Shown here: piece after piece, positions 17,600 through 27,217 of the stretch
How positions within the stretch are numbered: the first letter of the stretch is position 1
Layout of the letters: each line of letters starts with the position of its first letter
Assembly (NCBI RefSeq): GCF_047219225.1
Contig: NZ_CP178208.1
Location: 744,001-808,000 of the forward strand
Direction of reading: 5' to 3'
Source of the DNA: IMCC45349 sp047219225
GTDB lineage: Bacteria; Bacteroidota; Bacteroidia; Flavobacteriales; Flavobacteriaceae
Length of the DNA: 64,000 bases
Translations under genes and position numbers: made by a program
Notes under the pieces: model-generated
Seen by the model: the letters and a program-made list of their open reading frames with translations, nothing else
Databases searched by the model: none
Told to the model about the DNA's origin: nothing

Positions 17600-20500
17600 T
17601 TATTTAGGTAAAATTCTATTTAATTGATGCAATGCTTTATTTACAGTTGTTATAGCTTCAAAAGTAAGCAATAAACGTAATCCATTACGTGTTTGCTTTT
17701 CTTTCATCTTACATTCTTGAGGATATGATTGTACAAAGTGTAATACTCTAGTGAATTTTGAACTTTGATAAAAACTGCTTTGTTGGTCACTAATAAAATA
17801 ACCTATTAACCTACCTTGTTTCATGATTACTTTTTCTAAACCAAGTTCGGTAGCAATCCATTTAATACGAACACTGTTCAATAAGTCTTCAACCTGTATT
17901 GGTAATTCCCCAAATCTATCTAACAAGTCTGATTCAAACTTTTGAAGTTCTTCTTCAGTCTTTAAATTATTTAACTGTGTATATAAATTTAATCGCTCTG
18001 AAATGTTATTTATATAGTCATCTGGAAACAGCAATGAGAAGTCGGTATCTATAGTAAAGTCTTTTACATAATTTTTATCTTCTGCATCATTTTCTTCTTT
18101 ATATAAATCTTTAAACTCATTTTCTTTAAGTTCATCAATGGCTTCGTTCAATATTTTTTGATAGGTATCAAATCCTATTTCATTCATAAATCCACTTTGT
18201 TCTCCTCCAAGTAAATCACCAGCGCCACGAATTTCTAAATCTTTCATAGCGATATTAAAACCACTTCCTAATTCGGTATGTTGTTCCAATGCTGTAATAC
18301 GCTTACGTGCATCATCTGTCATTGCAGAATATTCTGGTGTGATAAAATAGCAAAATGCCTTTTTATTACTTCTACCAACACGTCCACGCATTTGATGCAA
18401 GTCACTCAATCCAAAATTATTAGCATTATTAATAAAAATAGTATTTGCATTTGGTACATCTAACCCACTTTCTATAATAGTAGTACTCACTAACACATCA
18501 AATTCTCCATTCATGAAAGCCAACATGAGTTGTTCAAGTTTTTTACCATCCATTTGGCCATGACCAATTGCAATTTTTGCATCTGGTACTAAACGCTGAA
18601 CCATACCTGCAACCTCTTTAATATTTTCTATTCTATTATGAATAAAAAACACTTGTCCACCACGTTGAATTTCATAACTCACAGCATCACGAATAGTTTC
18701 TTCGTTAAATCTCACCACATGACTTTCTATTGGGTAACGGTTTGGTGGAGGTGTTGTAATTACCGATAAATCTCTTGCTGCCATTAAGCTAAACTGTAAT
18801 GTTCTTGGAATAGGTGTAGCAGTTAAAGTAAGTACGTCTACGTTTTCTTTTATGGTTTTTAGCTTTTCTTTTACAGCAACACCAAACTTTTGTTCTTCAT
18901 CAACTATTAATAAACCTAAGTTTTTAAACTTTACATTTTTGTTTACCAATTGATGTGTCCCAATAATTATATCAACACTTCCCTCTTCTAAACCTTCTAA
19001 TGTAACTCGTTTTTGTTTTGCTGTTCTAAACCTGTTTACATAATCTACTGTTACAGGAAAATCTTTTAAACGCTCTCTAAATGTTTTAGCATGTTGAAAT
19101 GCTAAAATGGTTGTTGGTACAAGTACAGCTACTTGCTTACCATTATCTACTGCTTTAAAGGCTGCTCTTATGGCTACTTCGGTTTTACCAAAACCTACGT
19201 CACCACAAACCAAACGATCCATTGGACGTTCACTTTCCATATCTGCTTTAATATCTGCAGTAGCAGTCATTTGGTCAGGTGTATCTTCATAAATAAAAGA
19301 TGCTTCTAACTCATGTTGCATATAACTATCAGGATTGTATTGATAGCCCGTTTTCATTTTACGTTTAGCATACAACTTAATAAGGTTAAAAGCGATTTCT
19401 TTAACACGAGATTTCGTTTTTTGCTTAAGGGTTTTCCACGCTTTACTACCCAGTTTATACACCTTTGGAGGTTTTCCATCTTTACCATTAAACTTGGTAA
19501 TTTTATGTAGCGAATGTATACTTAGGTATAAAATATCACGCTCACCATAAATAAGTTTTATAGCTTCTTGACGTTTTCCTTCTACATCAATTTTTTGTAG
19601 TCCGCCAAACTTACCTATACCATGATCTATGTGTGTTACATAATCTCCAATTTCTAAATTTGTAAGTTCTTTAAGCGTTATTGCTTGTTTTTTCGCATAT
19701 CCATTTTTAAGCTGAAACTTATGATAACGCTCAAAAATTTGATGGTCTGTATAACAAACTGTTTTACTATCATGATCTATAAACCCTTGATGTAAAGAAA
19801 GTACAATGGTTTTATAATGTACATCTTGTTCTACATCTTCAAAAATATCATGAAAACGTTTTGCTTGTTGTTCGGTTACACAACTAATGTAGTTAGTATA
19901 ACCGTTGCTATAATTTGTATTTAAATTATCTATTAATAATTCAAATTGTTTATTGAAAGCTGGTTGTGGTGATGCATTAAAGTTTGCTATTTGTGACGTT
20001 AAAAATGCTTCGCTTCCAAATTCGACCAAACTAAAATCTAAGAGTTGTTTTTTAATCAACTCTGAATTACAAAACAGCTCTTCTGGAGTTGCATGTTTTA
20101 ATTCTTTTGATAAAGTTTGAAACGACTCTTCAGCTTTTACAAACAACTTATCTAATCGTGCACTTAGCACCTGTATATTTTTAGTAAATACAACCGTTTT
20201 TTGAGCAATGTATTTTAAAAAGCTTTGTCTACTTTCATCTAAAAATTTATTCTCAACATTTGGTATAATATTAATCTTTTTTATTTGCTCGGTTGATAAT
20301 TGAGTTTCTACATCAAAAGTTCTAATACTATCTACCTCATCTCCAAAAAACTCAATTCTGTAAGGTTCATCGTGTGAAAATGAAAACACATCTACAATAC
20401 CTCCTCTAACCGAAAATTCTCCAGGTTCTGTAACAAAATCTACACGTTTAAACTTGTACTCAAATAATACTTCATTTACAAAATCTATAGACAACTCATT

Positions 20501-20944
20501 ACCTAAAGCTATTTTTAAAGTGTTACGCTCTAGCTCTCTTCTGGTAACTACTTTCTCAAAAAGTGCATCAGGATATGTTACTATTATTGCAGGCTTTTTT
20601 CTGGAATTAATTCTATTTAAAACCTCAGCTCTTAGTAAGACATTTGCGTTATCAGTTTCTTCAATTTGATATGGTCGTCTATAACTTCCTGGATAGAACA
20701 AAACATCTTTAGAATCTATTAATTGCTCTAAATCATTTAAATAATAAGCAGCTTCCTCTTTATCATTAAACACTAATAAAAAAGGTTTTTCTGCTTGTTT
20801 AAACACATTGGCAATAACAAACGACAAGGACGAACCTACGAGACCTTTTAAATGTAATTTATCTTGAGTTAGGGCAATAGAATTTTGCAGTTTTTGCTGT
20901 TGCAAAGACTTTAGAAAAGTTTGCGAGATTAAGGCTTTACTCAC
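17600..20944 (-). CDS. mfd: Transcription-repair coupling factor Mfd
   Basis: Mfd removes RNA polymerase stalled at DNA lesions and recruits UvrA. The 1114-residue chain shows the N-terminal UvrB-homology region ('VVTRRELERNTLKIALGNEL', 'EPGEFSVRGGIVDVF'), the RNA-polymerase interaction domain of CarD type ('EIGDYVTHIDHGIGKFGGL'), then RecG-like translocase motifs: Walker A 'GDVGFGKTEVAIRAAF', 'DEEQKFGV', 'TLTATPIPRTLQ', and motif VI 'QMRGRVGRSNKKAFCYF'. The C-terminal TRCF domain ('LLFPDDYINNISERLNLY') closes it. Length is normal and no domain is missing. Confidence 0.97.
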   Translation of the reverse strand: MSKALISQTFLKSLQQQKLQNSIALTQDKLHLKGLVGSSLSFVIANVFKQAEKPFLLVFNDKEEAAYYLNDLEQLIDSKDVLFYPGSYRRPYQIEETDNANVLLRAEVLNRINSRKKPAIIVTYPDALFEKVVTRRELERNTLKIALGNELSIDFVNEVLFEYKFKRVDFVTEPGEFSVRGGIVDVFSFSHDEPYRIEFFGDEVDSIRTFDVETQLSTEQIKKINIIPNVENKFLDESRQSFLKYIAQKTVVFTKNIQVLSARLDKLFVKAEESFQTLSKELKHATPEELFCNSELIKKQLLDFSLVEFGSEAFLTSQIANFNASPQPAFNKQFELLIDNLNTNYSNGYTNYISCVTEQQAKRFHDIFEDVEQDVHYKTIVLSLHQGFIDHDSKTVCYTDHQIFERYHKFQLKNGYAKKQAITLKELTNLEIGDYVTHIDHGIGKFGGLQKIDVEGKRQEAIKLIYGERDILYLSIHSLHKITKFNGKDGKPPKVYKLGSKAWKTLKQKTKSRVKEIAFNLIKLYAKRKMKTGYQYNPDSYMQHELEASFIYEDTPDQMTATADIKADMESERPMDRLVCGDVGFGKTEVAIRAAFKAVDNGKQVAVLVPTTILAFQHAKTFRERLKDFPVTVDYVNRFRTAKQKRVTLEGLEEGSVDIIIGTHQLVNKNVKFKNLGLLIVDEEQKFGVAVKEKLKTIKENVDVLTLTATPIPRTLQFSLMAARDLSVITTPPPNRYPIESHVVRFNEETIRDAVSYEIQRGGQVFFIHNRIENIKEVAGMVQRLVPDAKIAIGHGQMDGKKLEQLMLAFMNGEFDVLVSTTIIESGLDVPNANTIFINNANNFGLSDLHQMRGRVGRSNKKAFCYFITPEYSAMTDDARKRITALEQHTELGSGFNIAMKDLEIRGAGDLLGGEQSGFMNEIGFDTYQKILNEAIDELKENEFKDLYKEENDAEDKNYVKDFTIDTDFSLLFPDDYINNISERLNLYTQLNNLKTEEELQKFESDLLDRFGELPIQVEDLLNSVRIKWIATELGLEKVIMKQGRLIGYFISDQQSSFYQSSKFTRVLHFVQSYPQECKMKEKQTRNGLRLLLTFEAITTVNKALHQLNRILPK

Positions 20945-20999
20945 TTTAAAAAATTTATCGCAAATATATAATAATTGTTTATTAGAATTTTAAAAAATA

Positions 21000-21032
21000 T
21001 TGCGCGAAAAGGATTATTAAGTATTATATTTG
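21000..21032 (+). promoter_or_regulatory. Bacteroidota-type promoter for the TerB-like gene
   Basis: A TTG at 21000-21002 and a -7 box TATATTTG at 21025-21032 match the Bacteroidota consensus TTG-N(19-23)-TAnnTTTG (here N22). The box is 25 bases before the start codon at 21058. Confidence 0.6.
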
Positions 21033-21057
21033 CAGCACCTTAAAACAAAATACAATT

Positions 21058-21489
21058 ATGTCTATAGCAGATTTTTTTGACAGTGGATTCAAAAAACGTA
21101 ACGAAGATCATTTTGCAGCTATTGTAAGAGTTGCCATGAGCGATGATATTATCACTGAAGAAGAAAAGGCCTTCTTAGATAGATTAGCACATAAGTTAAA
21201 TATTTCTGAAGCTGAGTACAAACAAATTTTAAAAGATTACAAAACACACCCAATTAACCCTCCAACTAGCTATGACAAACGTTTAGAACGTTTATTTGAT
21301 TTAGCGCGTATGGTTTGGGCTGATCATATTGAAGGTGAAAAACAAATAAGAATGTTAATTCGCTTAGTTGTAGGTCTTGGTTTTCATTCTAAAAATGCAA
21401 AATACATTACGCACAAAGCTTTAGACTTAGTACATGAAGAAGTTGACTTAGACACTTTCATGGATGAGATAAAACATATGAATAGATAA
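21058..21489 (+). CDS. TerB-like protein
   Basis: This 143-residue all-helical protein opens 'MSIADFFDSGFKKRNEDHFAAIVRVAMSDDIITEEEKAFLDRLA'. The 'A.aDG.it.eE...l..la' pattern of the TerB/DjlA-N fold is visible, with Asp/Glu-rich metal-binding-type turns. It then carries 'WADHIEGEKQIRMLIRLVVGLGF'. The family name comes from tellurite-resistance operons, but no terC, terD or terZ neighbours are present here, so a tellurite role is not supported. It has its own promoter and is closed by a terminator shared with fbp. The function is unknown. Confidence 0.78.
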   Translation: MSIADFFDSGFKKRNEDHFAAIVRVAMSDDIITEEEKAFLDRLAHKLNISEAEYKQILKDYKTHPINPPTSYDKRLERLFDLARMVWADHIEGEKQIRMLIRLVVGLGFHSKNAKYITHKALDLVHEEVDLDTFMDEIKHMNR

Positions 21490-21510
21490 TTTTCTATTTA
21501 TTACCATATA

Positions 21511-21541
21511 AAAAAAAGGCAACCAATTGGTTGCTTTTTTT
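21511..21541. terminator. Bidirectional terminator between TerB-like gene and fbp
   Basis: The 16-base palindrome GCAACCAATTGGTTGC (21519-21534) is flanked by a run of As and a run of Ts. It serves both convergent genes. Confidence 0.88.
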
Positions 21542-21560
21542 AGTTTTATTTATTACTAGC

Positions 21561-22568
21561 TTATTTAGCTTTTTGCATAAACTCTTCAGCTTTCTCAACC
21601 ATATTTTTACTACCACATAAAAATGGTACGCGTTGGTGTAACTCTGTTGGTTCAATGTCCATAATTCTATTAAAACCATCACTTGCTTTTCCATTTGCTT
21701 GTTCTGCTAAAAAAGCCATTGGATTACACTCATACAATAAACGTAATTTACCATTAGAATTTTTTGAACTTTTTGGATACATATAAATACCTCCTTTAAT
21801 CATATTTCTATGGAAATCGGACACTAATGACCCAATATATCTAGAAGTATAAGGCCTATCACCTTCTTCCTCTTGACAGTACTTTATATAATCTTTAATT
21901 CCTTGTGGAAAGTGAATGTAGTTTCCTTCGTTTACTGAGTAAATTTTTCCGTTTTCAGGAAACTGCATATTTGGATGCGATAAATAAAATGTTCCAATAG
22001 CTGGATTTAATGTAAAGCCATTAACACCATCGCCAGTAGTATATACCAACATTGTTGATGTACCGTAAATAATGTAGCCTGCGGCTACTTGCTCACTACC
22101 TTTTTGCAGAAAATCTTCCATAGTTACTGGAGTTCCTATTGGAGTTACACGTCTGTAAATAGAAAAGATAGTTCCTACAGATACATTTACATCAATGTTT
22201 GACGAACCATCTAATGGATCAATTAAAACCACATACTTATTTTGATGATTCTCATCTTGACTATTAATAGAAACATAATGGTCTTCTTCCTCACTTGCAA
22301 TACCACAAACAATATTCCTTTTAGTTAATGTTTGAATAAACTTTTCATTAGCATAAACATCTAACTTTTGTTGGTCTTCACCTTGAATATTAGTATCTCC
22401 AGCAGCTCCAATAATATCAACTAATCCAGCTTTGTTCACTTCGTGATTCACCACTTTTGCTGCTAAACGCAATGAGTTAATTAATCGTGAAAGTTCTCCA
22501 GAAGTATATTTGAAAGATGCTTGATTTTCAATAATAAACTCTCCTAATGTTTGGTTTTTCTGAGACAT
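21561..22568 (-). CDS. fbp: Fructose-1,6-bisphosphatase class I
   Basis: Hydrolyses fructose-1,6-bisphosphate to fructose-6-phosphate in gluconeogenesis. I start it at the ATG at 22568 (MSQKNQTLGEFI), since the upstream eight residues (MHQTTQTH) are not family-like. Visible are 'GAAGDTNIQGEDQQKLDVYANE', the glutamates 'CGIASEEED', the metal-binding signature 'VVLIDPLDGSSNIDVNVSVGTIFSIY' (IDPLDGSS core), and the C-terminal substrate region 'KLRLLYECNPMAFLAEQANGKASDG'. The 335-residue length is normal. The gene is monocistronic, with terminators or divergent genes on both sides. Confidence 0.96.
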   Translation of the reverse strand: MSQKNQTLGEFIIENQASFKYTSGELSRLINSLRLAAKVVNHEVNKAGLVDIIGAAGDTNIQGEDQQKLDVYANEKFIQTLTKRNIVCGIASEEEDHYVSINSQDENHQNKYVVLIDPLDGSSNIDVNVSVGTIFSIYRRVTPIGTPVTMEDFLQKGSEQVAAGYIIYGTSTMLVYTTGDGVNGFTLNPAIGTFYLSHPNMQFPENGKIYSVNEGNYIHFPQGIKDYIKYCQEEEGDRPYTSRYIGSLVSDFHRNMIKGGIYMYPKSSKNSNGKLRLLYECNPMAFLAEQANGKASDGFNRIMDIEPTELHQRVPFLCGSKNMVEKAEEFMQKAK

Positions 22569-22686
22569 GTGTGTTTGTGTTGTTTGGTGCAAATATCGTA
22601 TTTTTTAATTCAACTAAATCGATTTCGTAAAAAATTAATTATGCCCTGACAATCGCTTTAATTATATTTGATTTTATTTATATTTT

Positions 22687-23169
22687 ATGAGTTATAAAAT
22701 TCGTAATGCTGTTGCTAACGATATGCCTCAAGTACTTGATTTAATTACTGAGTTAGCAGTTTTTGAGAAAGAACCAAACGCTGTTGAAGTTACTATTGAG
22801 CAACTACAAAAAGATGGCTTTTCTAACAAACCAGCTTTTCATTGCTTTGTTGCCGAAGAAGGAAAAACCATTCTAGGTATAGCACTCGTATATTTAAGGT
22901 ACTCTACATGGAAAGGCATTGTTTTGCATCTTGAAGATTTAATTGTAAGTCAAACGCAAAGAGGTAGAGGTATTGGAACAGCCTTATTAGATGAAGTTGT
23001 AAAACATGGTGCTGCTTTAGGTGTAAAAAGGATTAGTTGGGAAGTTATTGATTGGAATGAACCTGCTATAAAATTTTACGAACAAAAAGGTGCTAATGTA
23101 ATGAGAGATTGGGACGTAGTACAGCTTGATGAACAAGGGATTAAAAATTATTTATCAAAGTTAAATTAA
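22687..23169 (+). CDS. GNAT N-acetyltransferase, diamine/thialysine acetyltransferase-like
   Basis: This 160-residue protein has the acetyl-CoA-binding motif 'QRGRGIGTALLDEV' (about 98-111), preceded by 'LHLEDLIVSQTQ' and followed by 'ISWEVIDWNEPAIKFYEQKGA'. The W-x-V-x-D-W-N block is characteristic of the spermidine/spermine and thialysine N-acetyltransferase (SAT) branch. Polyamine-like or lysine-analogue amines are therefore the likely substrate class, though this is inference. The stop shares one base with the start of the aspartate kinase gene (TAATG), indicating translational coupling with lysine-pathway enzymology. Confidence 0.85.
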   Translation: MSYKIRNAVANDMPQVLDLITELAVFEKEPNAVEVTIEQLQKDGFSNKPAFHCFVAEEGKTILGIALVYLRYSTWKGIVLHLEDLIVSQTQRGRGIGTALLDEVVKHGAALGVKRISWEVIDWNEPAIKFYEQKGANVMRDWDVVQLDEQGIKNYLSKLN

Positions 23170-24419
23170 TGCACGTATTTAAATTTGGAGGCGCATCTGT
23201 TAAAGATGCAAATGGCGTAAAAAACCTTGTCAAGGTTTTACAAAAAGTAGGATATAACAATACTCTGGTAGTTGTTTCAGCTATGGGAAAAACCACTAAT
23301 GCCCTTGAAGTTGTATTAGATAATTACTTTAACAACAAAAAAGAATTGCAAAGTTCTTTACAAGATGTAAAAAAATACCATAACTCTATTTTACTTGATT
23401 TATTTGAAAACGAAAATCATCCTGTTTTTAGTAAAGTAAGCGCGCTTTTTAAAGAATTAAATATATTTTTTGATAGAAATAAATCTCCAGATTACAATTT
23501 TGTTTATGACCAAGTTATTTGTTTTGGTGAACTGGTTTCAACAACCATAATAAGTTATTACTTAAATGATATTGGATTAAAAAATAATTGGCTGGATGTA
23601 AGAGAGCTTATTAAAACTGACAGTTATTATAGAAGTGCTAAAGTAGATTGGGAAGCCACTCAAAATTTAATTTCTACCAAAGTAAACTCTAAAACATTAA
23701 ATATTACTCAAGGATTTATTGGTAGTGACGACCATAATTTTACAACTTCATTAGGAAGAGAAGGAAGCGATTATAGTGCTGCAATTTTTGCGTATTGCTT
23801 AAATGCCAAAGACGTTACAATTTGGAAAGATGTTCCTGGAGTTTTAAATGCTGACCCAAGACATTTTGAAAACGCACAATTGCTACATCAAATATCTTAT
23901 AGAGAAGCTATTGAGTTAGCTTTTTATGGTGCTTCAGTAATTCATCCAAAAACCTTACAACCATTACAACGTAAAGAAATACCATTATATGTAAAGTCTT
24001 TTCTTAATCCTGAAGCTAATGGTACTTGTGTAGCGAAAGGCAAAGATTTAGAACCTGAAATCCCTTGTTTTATTGTAAAAAAGAATGAAGTGCTAATATC
24101 GTTATCATCTTTAGATTTTTCATTTATCATGGAAGATAGTATAAGAGATATATTTAATTTACTACACCAATATAAAATGAAGGTAGATGTTATTCAAAAC
24201 TCTGCTATTAGCTTTTCGGTATGTATTGATAATAATTACAACAATTTAGAAACTCTTTTACAACAATTAAGAGCTAAATTTAAAGTTACACATTATGAAA
24301 ATGTATCATTATTTACTATCAGACACTATAACTCTAACGCTATTAAGACGTTAGAACAAAACAAAACAGTTTTATTAAAACAAGTTTTTGGAGATACTGT
24401 TCAAATTGTAACAAAGTAA
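23169..24419 (+). CDS. lysC: Aspartate kinase (monofunctional)
   Basis: Phosphorylates aspartate, the first step toward lysine, threonine and methionine. The 416-residue protein opens with the kinase signature 'KFGGASVKDANGVKNL' and shows 'TQGFIGSDDHNFTTSLGREGSDYSAAIFA', 'IWKDVPGVLNADPRHFENAQLL' and 'ISYREAIELAFYGASVIHPKTLQPL'. Tandem ACT-type regulatory domains fill the C-terminal ~130 residues, so allosteric feedback is expected. It lacks a homoserine dehydrogenase fusion. The gene is coupled to the upstream acetyltransferase by a one-base overlap. Confidence 0.92.
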   Translation: MHVFKFGGASVKDANGVKNLVKVLQKVGYNNTLVVVSAMGKTTNALEVVLDNYFNNKKELQSSLQDVKKYHNSILLDLFENENHPVFSKVSALFKELNIFFDRNKSPDYNFVYDQVICFGELVSTTIISYYLNDIGLKNNWLDVRELIKTDSYYRSAKVDWEATQNLISTKVNSKTLNITQGFIGSDDHNFTTSLGREGSDYSAAIFAYCLNAKDVTIWKDVPGVLNADPRHFENAQLLHQISYREAIELAFYGASVIHPKTLQPLQRKEIPLYVKSFLNPEANGTCVAKGKDLEPEIPCFIVKKNEVLISLSSLDFSFIMEDSIRDIFNLLHQYKMKVDVIQNSAISFSVCIDNNYNNLETLLQQLRAKFKVTHYENVSLFTIRHYNSNAIKTLEQNKTVLLKQVFGDTVQIVTK

Positions 24420-24489
24420 GATAAATAGTGTCTTTACTGATGTAAAAAAAAATGATTAGGTTTGTAATTCTGTCAATTTAAAATCAAAA

Positions 24490-26307
24490 ATGGGACTAGT
24501 CACAGCAAAAGAAGTAGCCAAAGCAATAAAAGCCGATAAATATGGCTTTATAGGCACTTTTTTTGGTTGGATTATAATGAAGGTTTTAAACATCTCCACT
24601 ATTAATAAGATTTATAACAGAAATAAACATCTAAAAGATTTAGATTTTTTAAATGCCCTTTTAGATGATTTTCAAATAAAATTTGAAATTCCTGAGGAGG
24701 ATTTAAAACGCCTTCCTAAAGATGGTGCTTATATTACCGTTTCAAACCATCCTCTTGGAGGTATTGATGGTATTTTACTATTAAAATTAATGATTGAGCA
24801 ACGTCAGGATTTTAAAATTATAGCTAACTTTTTACTCCACAGAATTGAGCCTTTAAAACCCTATATCATGCCTGTAAATCCTTTTGAAGATAGAAAGGAT
24901 GTAAAGTCTAGTATTGCAGGTTTTAAAAATTCAATTTTACATTTAAAAAATGGACATCCATTAGGTGTTTTTCCTGCTGGAGAAGTATCTACTTATAAAG
25001 ACGGAAAACTAGTTGTTGATAAACCATGGGAAGAAGCAGCTATGAAACTGATAAAAAAAGCTGAAGTTCCAGTTGTTCCTATTTATTTCCATGCTAAAAA
25101 CAGCCGTTTATTTTATAGATTATCAAAAATTAGTGATACGCTTAGAACTGCTAAACTACCATCGGAATTATTAACACAAAAACATCGTGTTATAAAAGTA
25201 CGTATTGGTAAGCCAATTACTGTAAAAGATCAAAAGGAACACAGTTCGCTTTCAGATTTTTCAGAATTTATCAGACGTAAAACATATATGTTATCTAATG
25301 CATTTGATAATCCTAAGATTTTAGATAACCTATCATCTCAATTAAAAGTTCCAAAAATCCCACAAAAAATTGTAACTCCTGTTGATCAAGATGTTATGAT
25401 TAAAGAGGTTGAAACTTTAAAAGATGGTAATCATAGACTTTTAAAAAGTAAGAACTACGAAGTTTACCTAAGTCCTGCTTCTGAGGTTCCAAACATATTA
25501 AGAGAAATTGGTCGTTTACGCGAAATTACTTTTAGAGAAGTTGGAGAAGGTACCAATGAAGCTATTGACTTAGATAAATTTGACACTTATTATCACCATA
25601 TGTTTTTATGGGATGATGACAAAAAAGTAATTGCAGGTGCTTACCGAATGGGATTAGGTGCTAAAATTTTTGAAAAGCATGGTATAAATGGGTTTTACCT
25701 TCAAGATTTATTTAGGTTTGAACCTGAGCTTTATAAAATGATGAGCCAATCTATAGAAATGGGTCGTGCTTTCATTATAAAAGAATACCAACAAAAACCA
25801 ATGCCTTTATTTTTACTATGGAAAGGTATTGTTCATACCACATTGCGCTTCCCAGAACATAAATTCTTAATTGGAGGTGTGAGTATTAGTAATCAATTTT
25901 CAAACTTCTCAAAATCGTTAATGATTGAGTTTATGAAATCTCATTATTACGATCCTTATTTAGCACAATATGTGCATCCAAAAAAGGAGTTTAAAGTTAA
26001 GTTGAAAGATGCTGATAAAGATTTTGTTTTTGATGCTACTGAAGCCGATTTAAATAAGTTTGATAAAATTATTGACGAAGTAGAACCAGGAGCATTACGT
26101 TTACCTGTGTTACTTAAAAAGTATATTAAGCAAAATGCTAAACTTGTAGCATTTAATGTAGACCCTTTATTTAACAATGCAGTAGATGGCTTGATGTATA
26201 TTAAGATTGCCGATTTACCTGAAAGTACTGTGCGTCCAGTTATGGAAGAGTTTCAAGCTGAGTTGGAACGTAAGTTTTCTGGACAGAGTGAAAATGTAGA
26301 TAAATAG
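24490..26307 (+). CDS. Bifunctional aminolipid acyltransferase (PlsC-like plus GNAT-like), OlsF type
   Basis: This 605-residue protein has two fused halves. Residues ~70-270 are a PlsC-like O-acyltransferase with 'SNHPLGGIDGILLL' (NHPLGG block of the hemolysin/OlsA group) and 'LGVFPAGEVSTYKDG'. Residues ~320-600 are an OlsB/GNAT-like N-acyltransferase ('EIGRLREITFREVGEGTNEAIDLDKFD', 'YRMGLGAKIFEKHGINGFY', 'EMGRAFIIKEYQQKPMPLFLLWKGI'). This is the layout of OlsF-type enzymes that make ornithine or glycine lipids in Bacteroidota. The order of acylations and the amino acid used cannot be read here. It stands as a single gene ending at a terminator. Confidence 0.85.
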   Translation: MGLVTAKEVAKAIKADKYGFIGTFFGWIIMKVLNISTINKIYNRNKHLKDLDFLNALLDDFQIKFEIPEEDLKRLPKDGAYITVSNHPLGGIDGILLLKLMIEQRQDFKIIANFLLHRIEPLKPYIMPVNPFEDRKDVKSSIAGFKNSILHLKNGHPLGVFPAGEVSTYKDGKLVVDKPWEEAAMKLIKKAEVPVVPIYFHAKNSRLFYRLSKISDTLRTAKLPSELLTQKHRVIKVRIGKPITVKDQKEHSSLSDFSEFIRRKTYMLSNAFDNPKILDNLSSQLKVPKIPQKIVTPVDQDVMIKEVETLKDGNHRLLKSKNYEVYLSPASEVPNILREIGRLREITFREVGEGTNEAIDLDKFDTYYHHMFLWDDDKKVIAGAYRMGLGAKIFEKHGINGFYLQDLFRFEPELYKMMSQSIEMGRAFIIKEYQQKPMPLFLLWKGIVHTTLRFPEHKFLIGGVSISNQFSNFSKSLMIEFMKSHYYDPYLAQYVHPKKEFKVKLKDADKDFVFDATEADLNKFDKIIDEVEPGALRLPVLLKKYIKQNAKLVAFNVDPLFNNAVDGLMYIKIADLPESTVRPVMEEFQAELERKFSGQSENVDK

Positions 26308-26325
26308 TTTTCTGCAAAAAAACAT

Positions 26326-26360
26326 AAAAAAAGGCTTCTACAATTTGTAGAAGCCTTTAT
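26326..26360. terminator. Terminator between the acyltransferase gene and the DUF6428 gene
   Basis: The hairpin AAAGGCTTCTACAA / TTGTAGAAGCCTTT (26330-26343 with 26345-26358) has a minimal loop and A/T flanks, and serves both convergent genes. Confidence 0.9.
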
Positions 26361-26363
26361 ATT

Positions 26364-26858
26364 TTAGCAACATCCAGAACTTGGTGAGCAACAAGAAGCA
26401 TCGCTTGTTACAACTTCCTTTTCTTCTGGAATTCCACAAAGCTCTTTAGCTTTACAATCTGTTTTTTCTATTGCTAGTTTTACAATCAAGTTATTGTCTC
26501 TAATTTCAAAATCGTTTACAAACAATTGTGCTGTATTAAATGTAGCATTGCTATATTCAAACTTTACCTCAGCATCCATATCAAATGGTTTCATTCTTCC
26601 TACTTTATTTAGTATAGCTAACGCTTTAAAAACGGTCATATATTCACGTTTTCCGATTTCTTTTGGACTTTCCCAAAGTTGAATAATGGTTTCATTCCAA
26701 GCATCTGTTCCTGCTCCACAATCAACCGAATCAATTTTCACATGCTTTACTTCAGTAATATGATAGTTTGCACCAACAAAAGCATTTGGTAAATACTCAA
26801 ATAACAATGATTTGTCTTGATGCGCTTGTAATGTGTTGAATAATTCTTGTGTTTTCAT
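26364..26858 (-). CDS. DUF6428 family protein, arsR-associated
   Basis: This 164-residue cytosolic protein starts 'MKTQELFNTLQAHQDKSLLFEY' and contains 'HITEVKHVKIDSVDCGAGTDAW', which I recognise as the DUF6428 signature. It ends in a cysteine-rich tail (CCSPSSGCC) plus further cysteines (CKAKELCG), suggesting thiolate metal or metalloid binding. It lies 24 bases after arsR and would be its immediate regulatory target. This family commonly travels with ArsR regulators. No arsenic pump or reductase is next to it, so its role in metalloid handling is inference. Confidence 0.75.
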   Translation of the reverse strand: MKTQELFNTLQAHQDKSLLFEYLPNAFVGANYHITEVKHVKIDSVDCGAGTDAWNETIIQLWESPKEIGKREYMTVFKALAILNKVGRMKPFDMDAEVKFEYSNATFNTAQLFVNDFEIRDNNLIVKLAIEKTDCKAKELCGIPEEKEVVTSDASCCSPSSGCC

Positions 26859-26882
26859 CTGTATTAAATTTTGGTTGCCTTA

Positions 26883-27206
26883 TTAGCAACAATTAGATTT
26901 AGTTGTATTAAAAAATGTATTTAATTGTTGTTGGAGTTCATTCCAACGTGTTACGTTTATGCAATAGCACATGCGTTTACCTTCTATTTCTCCTTGTAAT
27001 AAGCCAAGGCTTTTAAGTTCTTTTAAATGTTGAGAAATGGTTGCTTGAGCAAGTCCAATTTCTTCTACCAAATCATTACATATACACGATTCTTGTTTAC
27101 TTACATATTGTAAAATAGCAACACGTGCTGGATGTCCTAGCACTTTAAAAAATTGTGCTAATTGATTTTGTTGTTCTGAAAATATTTGCGACTTCGTTGT
27201 TCCCAT
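26883..27206 (-). CDS. arsR: ArsR family metalloid-responsive repressor
   Basis: This 107-residue winged-helix protein has the ArsR layout 'FKVLGHPARVAILQYV' followed by the thiol site 'ESCICNDLVEE' (Cys41, Cys43; compare the ELCVCDL motif of arsenite sensors). The recognition helix is 'LAQATISQHLKELKSLGLL' (residues 52-70). Further cysteines are at 80, 82 and the C-terminal pair (SNCC). It would bind As(III) or a similar soft metalloid and then release DNA. A 16-base palindrome lies 12 bases upstream of its start, fitting autoregulation. It leads the arsR-DUF6428 unit. Confidence 0.9.
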   Translation of the reverse strand: MGTTKSQIFSEQQNQLAQFFKVLGHPARVAILQYVSKQESCICNDLVEEIGLAQATISQHLKELKSLGLLQGEIEGKRMCYCINVTRWNELQQQLNTFFNTTKSNCC

Positions 27207-27217
27207 ATATCATATTT

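Noticed and set aside
21058..21489. Tellurite-resistance island around the TerB-like gene
   Set aside because: No other ter genes are nearby; the TerB fold is widespread outside tellurite operons.
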